A DNA stretch of 29,546 nt from a virus (IMGVR_UViG_3300037598_000078:1-29546), one strand, 5' to 3'. Positions 1-8,188 are shown, counted from the first letter of the stretch. Program-made: numbers and translations. Notes: generated by a model from the sequence alone, not told the origin.

Positions 1-1
1 T

Positions 2-1483
2 TATGGTAGGGTAAATGTTACAGCTATATCAGCGGGTAATATTTTACTCTCTTCTTGTACAGGCGATTTAGACGATATAGCCAATGGAATTTACGGTAAG
101 GTTCTGACCACAGCTATATCAGCAGGGCATATTTTATTGTCATCTTGTACAGGGTCGCTTGACAATATAGCTGATGGTTCAACTTATGGAAAAGTGGCGT
201 CCACAGCTATATCAGCGGGTAAAATAGTCCTTACGAGTTCCGGTGTAACAGGTGTACTACCTACTGCTTTGTCAGCAGCTAAATGTACGAATGCCTTAGC
301 AGATCAAACATCGGTCAACATAGCACTGGACACAACCAAAGTAAACGGGTTGGCGTCGGGAACATTGATCGTGGGGGGGTATATAGGAACGGGTTTAATT
401 CTCGCAAACTCCATTAGGGCTGGGGCAGTGACGGCACCAAAAATGCACGCTGACTCCCTGTCAACTGCCAAGTTTTATTGTTCGGACTCTAACTCAGCGG
501 GGTTTTCAACTTTTAAAAACTACACCACCACATCAAATTCAACATTTGCTATCGGCGGGGTAAACACATGGACAGGCTTCGGCGGCGGTGTTGTCGGTAG
601 GTCAGACGGAACTAATACCAGTAGCTTCGGCGTGCAGGGTCTTTGTAATCTTGGTTTTGGTGTAGAGGGTGTGGCTACAAACGGCAAGGGTGTCTATGGT
701 CGAGCTTCAGGCGGGAGTGGGGTTAAGGGTAAGTCCGGTGGTTGGGCGGTTGAAGGTGAGACAACTGAGACGAGTGGGTATTGGGGGTTTAAAACAGATC
801 AAAAATGCTATGCCTTGGGAGGGTATTCTCCGTTTACCGGGAGCCACTTGGGATTTTCAAAGATGACTCACAGTGTTGGTGATATCGTATGTTCGGAAGG
901 CTCTCTACTCCTCTCAGTCAATGAAGCATCTCCATTCCTTACACGCTCAACAACAAGCTTCGATAAAGCTGCAATCGGGGTTGTATCCTGTGTGGATAAG
1001 ACAACAAATATCGCAGAATCAGGGGCTATGGCACATATCAAAAAAGATAAACGGTTTTTTAATAAAATTCCGATCAATGAGCGAACCATTATCGAAGAGG
1101 AAGACAATCCAGACAGAAGTGTTAAAAAAGGGGATGCGGAGATAGTCAACGATGGGTACAAATACACACCCAAAACCAAAGCAATCAAAAAAAAGAAAGG
1201 AACAGGGCTGCATCCGGATAATATCATAGATGTAATTGAGAGTCGAGAATACCGTGTAATAGAAATCAACGCCCTGGGGGAAGGAGGAATCAATATTTGC
1301 TCAGAAGGTGGGGATATTGAAATCGGGGATTACATTTGCACATCAAATACACCTGGAAAAGGTATGAAGCAATCAGATGATCTACTGCATAATTATACAG
1401 TCGCCAAAGCCTTAGAAAGTGTGTTTTGGATAGACGAAACTAAGGACACCAAAATGATAGCTTGTACTTATCATTGTGGGTAG
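2..1483 (+). CDS. Tail fibre-like protein, C-terminal part (5' end outside window)
   Basis: The reading frame is open from the first bases of the window, so the gene starts upstream and 493 residues are visible. Three N-terminal units of 30-31 residues share TAISAG-x-I-(L/V)-L followed by SSCTG and LD(D/N)IA-(N/D)-G; units of this style occur in phage tail-tip and fibre proteins. A glycine-rich middle section, about nt 560-830, repeats a G-x-GV-x-G pattern, suggesting a shallow beta-helix or trimeric shaft. The last ~170 residues change character: a charged Lys-rich patch, then GDYICTSNTPGKGMKQ and NYTVAKALES, which resemble the C-terminal chaperone/autoprocessing (Peptidase_G2-like) domains of trimeric fibres. 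Role inferred: host recognition or baseplate appendage. The fibre class is well supported, the chaperone call is moderate, and receptor and attachment point are unknown. Confidence 0.72.
   Translation, partial: YGRVNVTAISAGNILLSSCTGDLDDIANGIYGKVLTTAISAGHILLSSCTGSLDNIADGSTYGKVASTAISAGKIVLTSSGVTGVLPTALSAAKCTNALADQTSVNIALDTTKVNGLASGTLIVGGYIGTGLILANSIRAGAVTAPKMHADSLSTAKFYCSDSNSAGFSTFKNYTTTSNSTFAIGGVNTWTGFGGGVVGRSDGTNTSSFGVQGLCNLGFGVEGVATNGKGVYGRASGGSGVKGKSGGWAVEGETTETSGYWGFKTDQKCYALGGYSPFTGSHLGFSKMTHSVGDIVCSEGSLLLSVNEASPFLTRSTTSFDKAAIGVVSCVDKTTNIAESGAMAHIKKDKRFFNKIPINERTIIEEEDNPDRSVKKGDAEIVNDGYKYTPKTKAIKKKKGTGLHPDNIIDVIESREYRVIEINALGEGGINICSEGGDIEIGDYICTSNTPGKGMKQSDDLLHNYTVAKALESVFWIDETKDTKMIACTYHCG
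20..222 (+). repeat. Tandem coding repeats in fibre gene
   Basis: The sequence acagctatatcagc recurs exactly at 20, 110 and 203, giving in-frame units of 90 and 93 bp. The first two units are also similar across their whole length; the third diverges after about 25 bp. More units may lie upstream of the window. Confidence 0.8.
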
Positions 1484-1498
1484 AGTAGTAATTACCTA

Positions 1499-1527
1499 TA
1501 GACAAACATTAACTTATCGGATATACT
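1499..1527 (+). promoter_or_regulatory. Putative sigma70-like promoter of the head/structural operon
   Basis: TAGACA at 1499-1504 (5 of 6 to the -35 consensus) and TATACT at 1522-1527 (5 of 6 to the -10 consensus) are separated by exactly 17 bases, predicting initiation near 1534 and a leader of about 25 bases before the portal start codon. It lies in the 76-base gap between the fibre stop and the portal gene. N4 late genes are known to be read by host sigma70 polymerase helped by a phage protein, which suits this site. No terminator is visible in the gap, so read-through from the fibre gene is also likely. Confidence 0.5.
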
Positions 1528-1559
1528 TGCCACCAAACCAGTAACTACTAAGGTGAAAT

Positions 1560-3764
1560 ATGACAAAAGAGTCGGAGACAAATACCGAATTAACCAAAAG
1601 GCTCCAGCCTGGTTGGGTGAATGAACCCTCTGTGGAGAACCTGAAACTTGATCTGGATAATGCAGATCAAGACCAACAGTCTCACAATCGGAATGTTGAA
1701 AGATGGTTAAGTAATCTCATGGTTACTGGTACTGCTAAACCCAAGACAGTTAAGGGAAGGTCCTCTATTGCTCCTAAGTTAATTAGGAAACAAGCAGAGT
1801 GGAGGTACCCGGGTTTATCAGAACCCTTTCTTAGTTCACCGGATATCTTTAATGTTCTACCTACCTCTTCTGGAGATAGGTCACGGGCTATACAGAACTC
1901 TCAGATATTGAATAACCAATTCAATCATAAGATTGACCGGGTTGCTTTCGTTGACGCGTTTGTGCGGGATGTTGTTGATCTTGGTACGGTTATATGTAAA
2001 GTAGGTTGGCTGACCGAAGAGGAAGAGATCACTTCTATGGTTCCCACTTATAACTATACTGAGGTCGTAGATCCAGAACAATATCAACAGATGGCTCAGC
2101 AGTATACGCAGCTTGCTCAGTTGAGTTCTACTAACAAGGATCTCTTCTACGAGCACTCCAATCCTGGAATTGAGAAAGCCATTGAGGTTTTTATGACTAC
2201 AGGACAGATCCTCATGCCTGAACAGACAGGTGAAGAGCCTGAAACCAAGATGGTTGAAACTGTTAATCAACCGACAGTAGAGGTCTGTATCTCCGCTAAC
2301 ATGATTATGGACCCGTCATGTAATGGGGATCTAAGTAAAGCCAATTTTGTGGGTGAGAAGTTTAAGTCCAACCTTGATGAGTTGAGGAAAGATGGACGGT
2401 ATGTCAACCTTGATCATCTTGATGTATCCGATACTGACCCAATTTCTAATCCTGATTACGAGGAGACAAAAGACGTTGAGTCTTTTGGCTTCACCGATAA
2501 ACCCAGGAAACAGTTCGTTGTCCACGCATACTGGGGTAACTGGGATATTGATGGTTCCGGTATGACCAAACCCATTGTTGCTTTTTGGGTCGGGACTGTA
2601 ATGATCAGACTTGAGGAGAACCCCTTCCCTGACAGGAAACACCCATTTGTAAGTGTACCTTACATGCCCATGCGTAAATCGTTATTCGGTGAACCTGATG
2701 GCGAATTACTCTTTGAGAATCAGCAGATCATTGGTGCAGTTACCCGTGGTGCAGTGGATCTTATGGGTAAGGCAGCCAACGGGCAGACCGGCTTCAAGAA
2801 CGGTCTACTGGATGTAACCAATCAGCGGAAGTTTGATCGTGGTGATAACTACAAGTTCAACTCCAATGAGGATCCAAGACAGGGGATACATACTCACACC
2901 TATCCTGAGATACCTGGTTCAGTATTCAATATGATCACCATGCAGACTAATGATGCCGAAAGTATGTCAGCCATTAAGGCCTACAGCTCAGGAATCACTG
3001 GAGCTTCTCTGGGTGAGTCTGTAAAGAATGGTAGGAGTGCTCTTGATGCTGCCAGTAAACGTGAGACAAGTATCCTCCGTAGGTGTGCTTCCGGTATGGT
3101 GAAGATTGGCCACAAGTTCATCTCCATGAACTCTGAATGGTTATCTGAGGAAGAGGTTGTCAGAATCACCAATGAGAAGTTTGTCACAGTCCGGAGAGAT
3201 GACCTCGCTGGTCACTATGATTTAACACTGACCATCTCTACTGCTGAAGAAGATAATAAGCAAGCAGAGGAATTGGCCTTCATGCTTCAGACCGATGTGA
3301 ACATGGACCCTGATATGCGTAAGATGCTCCTGTCTGATATTGCTCGACTCAGGAAGATGCCTGATATGGCGAAGAAGATAGAAGAGTATCAACCACAGCC
3401 AGATCCTAAAGCAGAGGCTAAGTTTGAACTTGAGATGAAGTTACTTGAGGCACAAATTGCTAAGGAACTTGCACTGGTTGCTAAACACCATGCTTCTGCA
3501 GAATTGAACGGAATGCAGGAAACCAGGGAGATCAGTCAGTCAGCTCTTAATACAGCTAAGATTAGTACTGAACAAGCAAAAGCTCGTGACCTTGGTAGTA
3601 CAGCAGATGCGAAGGATTTAGATTTTGTTGAGCAAGAGTCCGGTGTACACCAAGAAAGGGACTTGCAGAAAATAGAAAAGACTGCTACTGTTAAACCAAA
3701 AACAGAGTCAAAAGCAAAGCCTGCGCCAAAAAAGGTTGCAGCTAAACCAAAAAAGAACAAATAA
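1560..3764 (+). CDS. Portal protein (N4 gp59-like)
   Basis: This 734-residue protein is predicted to form the dodecameric portal ring at the capsid vertex, used for DNA packaging and exit. The length fits N4-type portals (roughly 750 residues). The N-terminal part has the style seen in podovirus portals: basic RKQAEWRYPGLSEPF, then an asparagine-rich helix and VDLGTVICKVGW. The end is helical and probably coiled (about residues 600-690) and finishes in a Lys/Ala/Pro-rich basic tail that could contact DNA. The ATG at 1560 follows aaggtg at suitable distance. It is first in the structural series, directly followed by the small head gene, scaffold and capsid genes, as in N4. No catalytic motif is expected. 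Assignment rests on size, composition and gene order. Confidence 0.8.
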   Translation: MTKESETNTELTKRLQPGWVNEPSVENLKLDLDNADQDQQSHNRNVERWLSNLMVTGTAKPKTVKGRSSIAPKLIRKQAEWRYPGLSEPFLSSPDIFNVLPTSSGDRSRAIQNSQILNNQFNHKIDRVAFVDAFVRDVVDLGTVICKVGWLTEEEEITSMVPTYNYTEVVDPEQYQQMAQQYTQLAQLSSTNKDLFYEHSNPGIEKAIEVFMTTGQILMPEQTGEEPETKMVETVNQPTVEVCISANMIMDPSCNGDLSKANFVGEKFKSNLDELRKDGRYVNLDHLDVSDTDPISNPDYEETKDVESFGFTDKPRKQFVVHAYWGNWDIDGSGMTKPIVAFWVGTVMIRLEENPFPDRKHPFVSVPYMPMRKSLFGEPDGELLFENQQIIGAVTRGAVDLMGKAANGQTGFKNGLLDVTNQRKFDRGDNYKFNSNEDPRQGIHTHTYPEIPGSVFNMITMQTNDAESMSAIKAYSSGITGASLGESVKNGRSALDAASKRETSILRRCASGMVKIGHKFISMNSEWLSEEEVVRITNEKFVTVRRDDLAGHYDLTLTISTAEEDNKQAEELAFMLQTDVNMDPDMRKMLLSDIARLRKMPDMAKKIEEYQPQPDPKAEAKFELEMKLLEAQIAKELALVAKHHASAELNGMQETREISQSALNTAKISTEQAKARDLGSTADAKDLDFVEQESGVHQERDLQKIEKTATVKPKTESKAKPAPKKVAAKPKKNK

Positions 3765-3779
3765 CCCAGGAGATTCACA

Positions 3780-4109
3780 ATGTCAGAACAACAAGAAATT
3801 CAGATTAGTATTGAAGCAGCCCAAGCAAAAGTTAAAGTCAAAGAGGATATGCTGAAACTGCAAAGGAGCCCACTCTTTAAAAAAGTCATTATGGAAGGGT
3901 ATCTTAAGGACTACGCACTTGGTCTTGTCATGTTTAAAGCTTCCCCTCCTGCTGCCGGTGAGCAAGCACAGACTCGGATTGATGCTGAGTTAAACGGTAT
4001 CAGTCGTTTTAATAACTTCATGAAGATGGGAATCAACGAAGGTTTGCGGGCAGAGATGGATCTGGCCAATCACGAAGCAGAGCTTGCTCTGATTGAAGAC
4101 GAGGAGTAA
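3780..4109 (+). CDS. Small conserved head-module protein (N4 gp58 position)
   Basis: A 109-residue, mostly helical, charged protein with no membrane segment or signal peptide. A long N-terminal helix (EAAQAKVKVKEDMLKLQ) leads to PLFKKVIMEGYLKDYALGLV, a pattern I associate with a small conserved protein encoded between portal and scaffold genes in many podoviruses. The C-terminus is acidic. It starts 15 bases after the portal stop behind a clear AGGAG site and stops 3 bases before the scaffold-like gene, so translation is probably coupled. A head-assembly or portal-associated role is inferred from position only; no biochemical function can be assigned. Confidence 0.65.
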   Translation: MSEQQEIQISIEAAQAKVKVKEDMLKLQRSPLFKKVIMEGYLKDYALGLVMFKASPPAAGEQAQTRIDAELNGISRFNNFMKMGINEGLRAEMDLANHEAELALIEDEE

Positions 4110-4112
4110 ATC

Positions 4113-5282
4113 ATGCCTGATCAGGAAACAGATGTACTGAATATGTCCGATGAGGACTTCCTCAAACTGCCAACTCCTGAACCAGTAGTAGAGGCAGAAG
4201 AGGAAATTGTTAATGATCCGGAAGTTGACGAAGCTGCGGCACTGGCTGCAGAAGAGGCACAGAAAGCAGAGGATGCTGCTGCGCTTGAAGCAGATAAGGA
4301 CAAAGACGAAACCGGTGCAGACACCACAGTAGTGGATGATGTAGACAAAGATAAGGACGGCACAGCAGACGATCAGGCCAAAACTGATGTAAAAAAAGAG
4401 GACCTTGATGCGTCTGCTGCTGCCCCCGATCCAGAAAAAGAAGAGGTTGTCATTGACTACAAAGCGGAGTATGAGAAACTACTTGCTCCCTTCAAAGCCA
4501 ATGGTAGTGAGATGCAGGCTAAAAATGGTGATGATGCACGGAGTCTCATGCAGATGGGAGCCAATTACCATAAGAATATGCAGGCATTAAAACCTCAGAA
4601 GAAGATGTTAAAGCTCCTGGAAAAGAATGGTCTAATGGACCAGAAGCAACTGAATTACTTGATTGACCTCAATAACAAGAACCCCGAGGCAATCACAAAG
4701 CTTTTGAAAGATAGTGGGATGGACCCTTTGGACATGGTAGAAGATGTCAAAAAGGAAAGTAACTACTCGCCAACCCAGCGTGAGGTATCTGACACAGAGA
4801 TGGCTTTAGAAGGAGTGCTTGAAGACATTCGATCAACTCCGTCTTACAGTCGTACTCTCAATATCATTACCAAAGAATGGGACGACACAAGTTGTGATGC
4901 GCTTGCTGCTACGCCAGAAATCATTAAGACGATCAATGGGCATGTGGACAATGGTATTTTCGATAAGGTCACAGAGGCAGTTGCATACGAACGCAGTTTA
5001 GGTAGACTTACTGGCGTTAATGATTTTGAGGCCTACAAGCAGATAGGAGATGTCCTTGAGCAGGCAGGCGCATTTGAAAAACCAACCAGCAAGGGGCCTA
5101 AGAACGTGGTCGTAGAAAAGACTGAAACTCCGTCAAAGGCAGAACTTGAAAGGATTGCAAAGAAGAAAGGTGCTGCGCCCGTGAAGGCCGCTAAAGCTCC
5201 GGCCTCAACTAAGCATAAAGATCCTCTTGATATGTCTGATGAGGAGTTTACCAAACTCGACAAGAAACTATTTCGCAGTTAA
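4113..5282 (+). CDS. Scaffold-like head assembly protein (N4 gp57 position)
   Basis: A 389-residue protein directly upstream of the capsid gene. The first ~115 residues are very acidic and rich in Ala, Asp and Glu (low complexity, probably disordered), followed by a helical middle part and an Ala/Lys/Pro-rich stretch. Almost the same short motif stands at both ends: LNMSDEDFLKL at residues 9-19 and LDMSDEEFTKL at 372-382, followed only by DKKLFRS. Acidic, helical composition and location before the capsid gene are typical of scaffolding proteins that line the procapsid and leave before DNA fills the head. The duplicated terminal motif may bind capsid subunits. No protease catalytic motif was seen. 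The scaffold role is inferred from composition and synteny. Confidence 0.65.
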   Translation: MPDQETDVLNMSDEDFLKLPTPEPVVEAEEEIVNDPEVDEAAALAAEEAQKAEDAAALEADKDKDETGADTTVVDDVDKDKDGTADDQAKTDVKKEDLDASAAAPDPEKEEVVIDYKAEYEKLLAPFKANGSEMQAKNGDDARSLMQMGANYHKNMQALKPQKKMLKLLEKNGLMDQKQLNYLIDLNNKNPEAITKLLKDSGMDPLDMVEDVKKESNYSPTQREVSDTEMALEGVLEDIRSTPSYSRTLNIITKEWDDTSCDALAATPEIIKTINGHVDNGIFDKVTEAVAYERSLGRLTGVNDFEAYKQIGDVLEQAGAFEKPTSKGPKNVVVEKTETPSKAELERIAKKKGAAPVKAAKAPASTKHKDPLDMSDEEFTKLDKKLFRS

Positions 5283-5304
5283 CCCTAATTGAAGGAAAAG
5301 ACAA

Positions 5305-6816
5305 ATGGTAGCAATTTACGGTGGTGGAAATAACTCTTCCATAGGTGTACAGCTAACCGAGCATTATTGGTGGAAAAAGGCTCTTATTGATCTGGTCAAA
5401 GAAAGGTATTTCGGTAACCAGGCCAGTACAATCAACATGCCCAAGAATATGGGTAAGAAAATCAAACGGTATCATTATCTACCCTTGCTGGATGATGCCA
5501 ATGTAAATGACCAGGGTATTGATGCAAACGGTGCAGCCACAGATAACGACTATGTGGAGGCATCCGTTGCAGTGGGTCTTGACGGTGGAGGTATTCCCGA
5601 TATCCCACCTTATTACGGTACTGCTGCCGATTTTAAAGTATGGTTTACGGGTATCGGTGCTGATGGTGCTGCTGCCGAAGCTGATGCTACTGAGAAACTC
5701 CGGCAGTGGATGGTAGGTACGGTTGCAGGTGGTGGGCTTGGTTTGGTAGCTATTGACGCAGCAGCAACTATTCTTGCTATGGCTCCTGCTGGCGCAGCTT
5801 ATGTAAAAGGTTTTAGGTTCTATGATAACACAGGTGCTGAGATTGCTACAACTGCAGCCTTGGATACTACTGCTGTTCCCCACTCTGGTAATCTTTATGG
5901 TTCCAGTAAGGATATCGGAACCATTGCCGGTAAAATGCCCACACTGACTGAGGTTGGTGGACGGGTCAACAGGGTTGGTCATAAGAGAATTGACTTGGAA
6001 GGTACGCTTGCCAAGTTCGGTTTCTTTGATGAGTACACCCAGGAAAGTCTGGACTTCGATACTGACGATCAGCTTCTTTCTCATATCTCCCGGGAAATGC
6101 TCCGTGGTGCAAATGAGATCACAGAAGATGCATTGCAGATCGACTTGATCAATGGTGCAGGTGTTGTCCGGTTCTCCGGTCCTGCAACCAGTTTGGCTGG
6201 TATGTCCGGTGTGACTGAGACTCTGACGGAGGTTTCTTACTCTGACTTGTCCAAGCTGTCCATTTCCCTGGATAACAACAGGTGTCCTAAAGCAACCAAA
6301 CTGATCTCCGGGTCACGAATGGTTGATACCCGGACAGTTGCTGCCACTCGTTTGATGTACATCGGTTCCGAAATGCAGACTACTTTCGAGAAGATGAAAG
6401 ATCATTTTGATAACGCTGCATTCATTCCTGTTCAGAACTATGCGGCTGCAGCCGACATTGTAAATGGGGAGATCGGTACTGTCGGTCACTTTAAAATCAT
6501 TGTTGTTCCTGAGATGATGCATCACGCAGGTGTTGGTATTCTTGAAGGCGTAAATGCTGGATACCGTGTAACCAACGGTAAGTATGATGCCTATCCTTTG
6601 ATGGTAATCGGTGATGAGTCCTTTACTACAATTGGTTTCCAGACCTCCGGAAAATCTGTGAAGTTTAAAATCTATCACAAGAAACCGGGTGAGGGTATGG
6701 CCACCAGAGAAGATCCTTACGGTGAGCTTGGGTTCATGAGTATCAAATGGTATTATGGCTTTATGCTTTTGAGACCAGAGCGACTTGCTGTCACATGGTC
6801 TGTTGCTCAATGGTAA
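5305..6816 (+). CDS. Major capsid protein (N4-gp56 family)
   Basis: A 503-residue protein with the hallmark block of the N4-gp56 capsid family around residues 210-290: LTEVGGRVNRVGHKRIDLEG, then a glycine/phenylalanine turn, LDFDTDDQLLSHISREMLRGA, and ITEDALQIDLINGAG. The C-terminal part ends in a hydrophobic aromatic segment (SIKWYYGFMLLRPERLAV), as in HK97-fold shells. It is longer than the N4 protein (about 400 residues as I recall). The surplus seems to lie between residues 90 and 205, an Ala/Gly-rich stretch placed ahead of the family block, which could be a surface domain. A GAAGGA site precedes the ATG. It would be the most abundant virion protein; no separate decoration gene is obvious next to it. 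Confidence 0.88.
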   Translation: MVAIYGGGNNSSIGVQLTEHYWWKKALIDLVKERYFGNQASTINMPKNMGKKIKRYHYLPLLDDANVNDQGIDANGAATDNDYVEASVAVGLDGGGIPDIPPYYGTAADFKVWFTGIGADGAAAEADATEKLRQWMVGTVAGGGLGLVAIDAAATILAMAPAGAAYVKGFRFYDNTGAEIATTAALDTTAVPHSGNLYGSSKDIGTIAGKMPTLTEVGGRVNRVGHKRIDLEGTLAKFGFFDEYTQESLDFDTDDQLLSHISREMLRGANEITEDALQIDLINGAGVVRFSGPATSLAGMSGVTETLTEVSYSDLSKLSISLDNNRCPKATKLISGSRMVDTRTVAATRLMYIGSEMQTTFEKMKDHFDNAAFIPVQNYAAAADIVNGEIGTVGHFKIIVVPEMMHHAGVGILEGVNAGYRVTNGKYDAYPLMVIGDESFTTIGFQTSGKSVKFKIYHKKPGEGMATREDPYGELGFMSIKWYYGFMLLRPERLAVTWSVAQW

Positions 6817-6825
6817 ACATAATGC

Positions 6826-6854
6826 TTGACACTAAGTAAGTTGTAGGTTACATA
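6826..6854 (+). promoter_or_regulatory. Possible promoter before the homing endonuclease gene
   Basis: A perfect TTGACA lies at 6826-6831, just after the capsid stop codon. At 17-base spacing the -10 hexamer is TACATA (6849-6854), which is poor; the better TATACT at 6853-6858 is 21 bases away, which is too far for a normal sigma70 site. The AT-rich setting and the perfect -35 keep it worth listing, but the assignment is weak. Confidence 0.3.
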
Positions 6855-6892
6855 TACTCCTGGAAGACAACTAATAATCTGAAGGGAGTATA
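6853..6892 (+). promoter_or_regulatory. Inverted repeat masking the endonuclease ribosome binding site
   Basis: TATACTCC at 6853-6860 is perfectly complementary to GGAGTATA at 6885-6892, with a 24-base loop. The right arm contains the only good Shine-Dalgarno sequence (AAGGGAG, 6882-6888) for the ATG at 6899. In a transcript entering from the capsid gene the site would be paired and poorly accessible. This resembles the known control of some phage homing endonucleases such as T4 I-TevI, in which a stem-loop hides the ribosome binding site. The repeat is seen directly; its effect is inferred. Confidence 0.5.
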
Positions 6893-6898
6893 ACTACA

Positions 6899-7516
6899 AT
6901 GAGAGAGATCACAAAATTAGGTATCAAGGGTACGTGTAGTACCAAAAGTTACTCATTATTTGAGTGTCCTGTTTGTTTAAAGCAGTTGGAAATACGGACC
7001 AGTAGGGGCATAAAGCAAAATACATGTAAAGACTGTAGAGGGACTCAGAATGTCACTCATGGTTGCTCGAATACCAAACAGTACTACGTTTGGCAGAGTA
7101 TGAGGCAAAGGTGTAATAACCCTAAGAATGTAAAGTACCATATCTACGGTGGCAAAGGTATTATAGTAGATCCTGATTGGGATACCTTCGCAGGATTTTG
7201 GAAAGACATGGGTGATGCATATGTAGAAGGCTTAACAATAGACCGGGAAGATAGTAGTAAGAATTACTGTAAAGAGAATTGTAGATGGGTTACTCTTTCA
7301 CAGAATTCAAGAGAAACAACTAAACGTAGGCCAGTACTACAGTTTAGAGTAGCAAAAAAACCGATTACACAGTATGTGTTCATACAGGAATTTGAGTCTG
7401 CCGGACAAGCAGCAGAAGTTTTAGGATTGACTGCAGCACACATTACTGTAGTATGTAGAGGTAAACGCAAAACTCATGGTGGGTTTGCGTGGCGATACAA
7501 AGAAGAGAACATTTAA
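6899..7516 (+). CDS. Free-standing HNH-type homing endonuclease
   Basis: A 205-residue protein unrelated to virion assembly. Residues 23-46 form a zinc ribbon (C23-x2-C26, C43-x2-C46). Residues 62-132 match the phage HNH/His-Me endonuclease pattern: YYVWQSMRQRC, YGGKGI (83-88), a tryptophan-rich segment, GLTIDRED around D115 and NCRWVT (127-132). Residues about 155-205 look like a NUMOD1-type DNA-binding helix-turn-helix (FESAGQAAEVLGL then CRGKRKTHGGFAWRY). Such enzymes cut alleles lacking the insertion and spread by repair. The gene sits between capsid and the next virion gene, where N4 has no such insertion in my recollection, and interrupts neither reading frame. Adenine-rich codon choice differs somewhat from its neighbours. 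The exact metal-binding histidines cannot be fixed by eye. Confidence 0.85.
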   Translation: MREITKLGIKGTCSTKSYSLFECPVCLKQLEIRTSRGIKQNTCKDCRGTQNVTHGCSNTKQYYVWQSMRQRCNNPKNVKYHIYGGKGIIVDPDWDTFAGFWKDMGDAYVEGLTIDREDSSKNYCKENCRWVTLSQNSRETTKRRPVLQFRVAKKPITQYVFIQEFESAGQAAEVLGLTAAHITVVCRGKRKTHGGFAWRYKEENI

Positions 7517-7531
7517 ACGGAGATCACACCC

Positions 7532-8188
7532 ATGACCGATTTAGAAAAAAAGTATACAAATCCGAGTCCCTTTGACGAACCCACAGATGATGCCCTTGAA
7601 CCAGTTGATGAGTTGGCCTCCCTGAAAGCCAGGGCAGCTACCATGGGTATCACACATCACCCTAAAATTGGGGTGGATAAGTTGAAAGCCAAGGTCAATG
7701 CAGCCCTTAAAGGTGAGCCCGATCCCGATGATAAACCTGCTGAAGAGGTTACTCCTCCGGTTGTTGAAGAGCCTGCAAAGGCCGAGCCAGCCAAGAGAAC
7801 CAAAACAAAGAAAGAGTTGCTGGCTCTCTACCATACCAAACTACGTAAAGAGGCAAATAAACTGGTCCGGATCAGACTCACATGCATGAACCCTGATAAG
7901 ACTCAATGGCCTGGCGAAGTCTTCGATGTGGGTAATTCTATCACTGGTTCAATTAAAAAGTTTGTACCCTTCGAAGCAGAAGACGGTTACCATGTCCCTT
8001 ACATGATCTACGAGGTTCTCGTTAATCGGAAGTATCAACAGCACAAGAAAGTCAGACTACCCAACGGAGCTTGGGGAATTAAGTCCGGACTGGTTAGAGA
8101 GTTTGCTGTTGAGTTGCTTGACCACTTGAAGCCTGTAGAGATGAAGGAATTGGCTACTCGCCAGGCACTTAACCATAGTATTGATTAA
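7532..8188 (+). CDS. Conserved virion/head protein with SAP/LEM-like motif (N4 gp55 position)
   Basis: A 218-residue protein with three parts. Residues about 25-60 (ASLKARAATMGITHHPKIGV followed by DKLKAKVN) look like a HeH/LEM or SAP-type helix-extended-loop-helix, a small fold often used for DNA or protein contact. A Pro/Glu/Lys-rich linker covers about 62-95. The C-terminal ~120 residues (RIRLTCMNPDKTQWPGEVFD, VPYMIYEVLVNRKY) form a beta-rich domain conserved in this position in N4-like and other podoviruses. It starts behind CGGAGA, 15 bases after the endonuclease stop; without the inserted endonuclease it would directly follow the capsid gene. A structural role is inferred from context; no enzyme motif is visible. 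Confidence 0.65.
   Translation: MTDLEKKYTNPSPFDEPTDDALEPVDELASLKARAATMGITHHPKIGVDKLKAKVNAALKGEPDPDDKPAEEVTPPVVEEPAKAEPAKRTKTKKELLALYHTKLRKEANKLVRIRLTCMNPDKTQWPGEVFDVGNSITGSIKKFVPFEAEDGYHVPYMIYEVLVNRKYQQHKKVRLPNGAWGIKSGLVREFAVELLDHLKPVEMKELATRQALNHSID

Noticed and set aside
137-1483. Complete fibre gene starting at TTG 137
   Set aside because: The frame is open and repeat-coding back to the window start, so the gene is truncated by the window, not started at 137.
1484-1549. AGTAGT/ACTACT inverted repeat in the fibre-portal gap
   Set aside because: Six bases over a distance of more than 50 bases is expected by chance and does not cover the ribosome binding site.
5305-7516. Group I intron in the capsid gene carrying the endonuclease
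   Set aside because: The capsid frame is uninterrupted through its family-specific end and the endonuclease lies wholly outside it.
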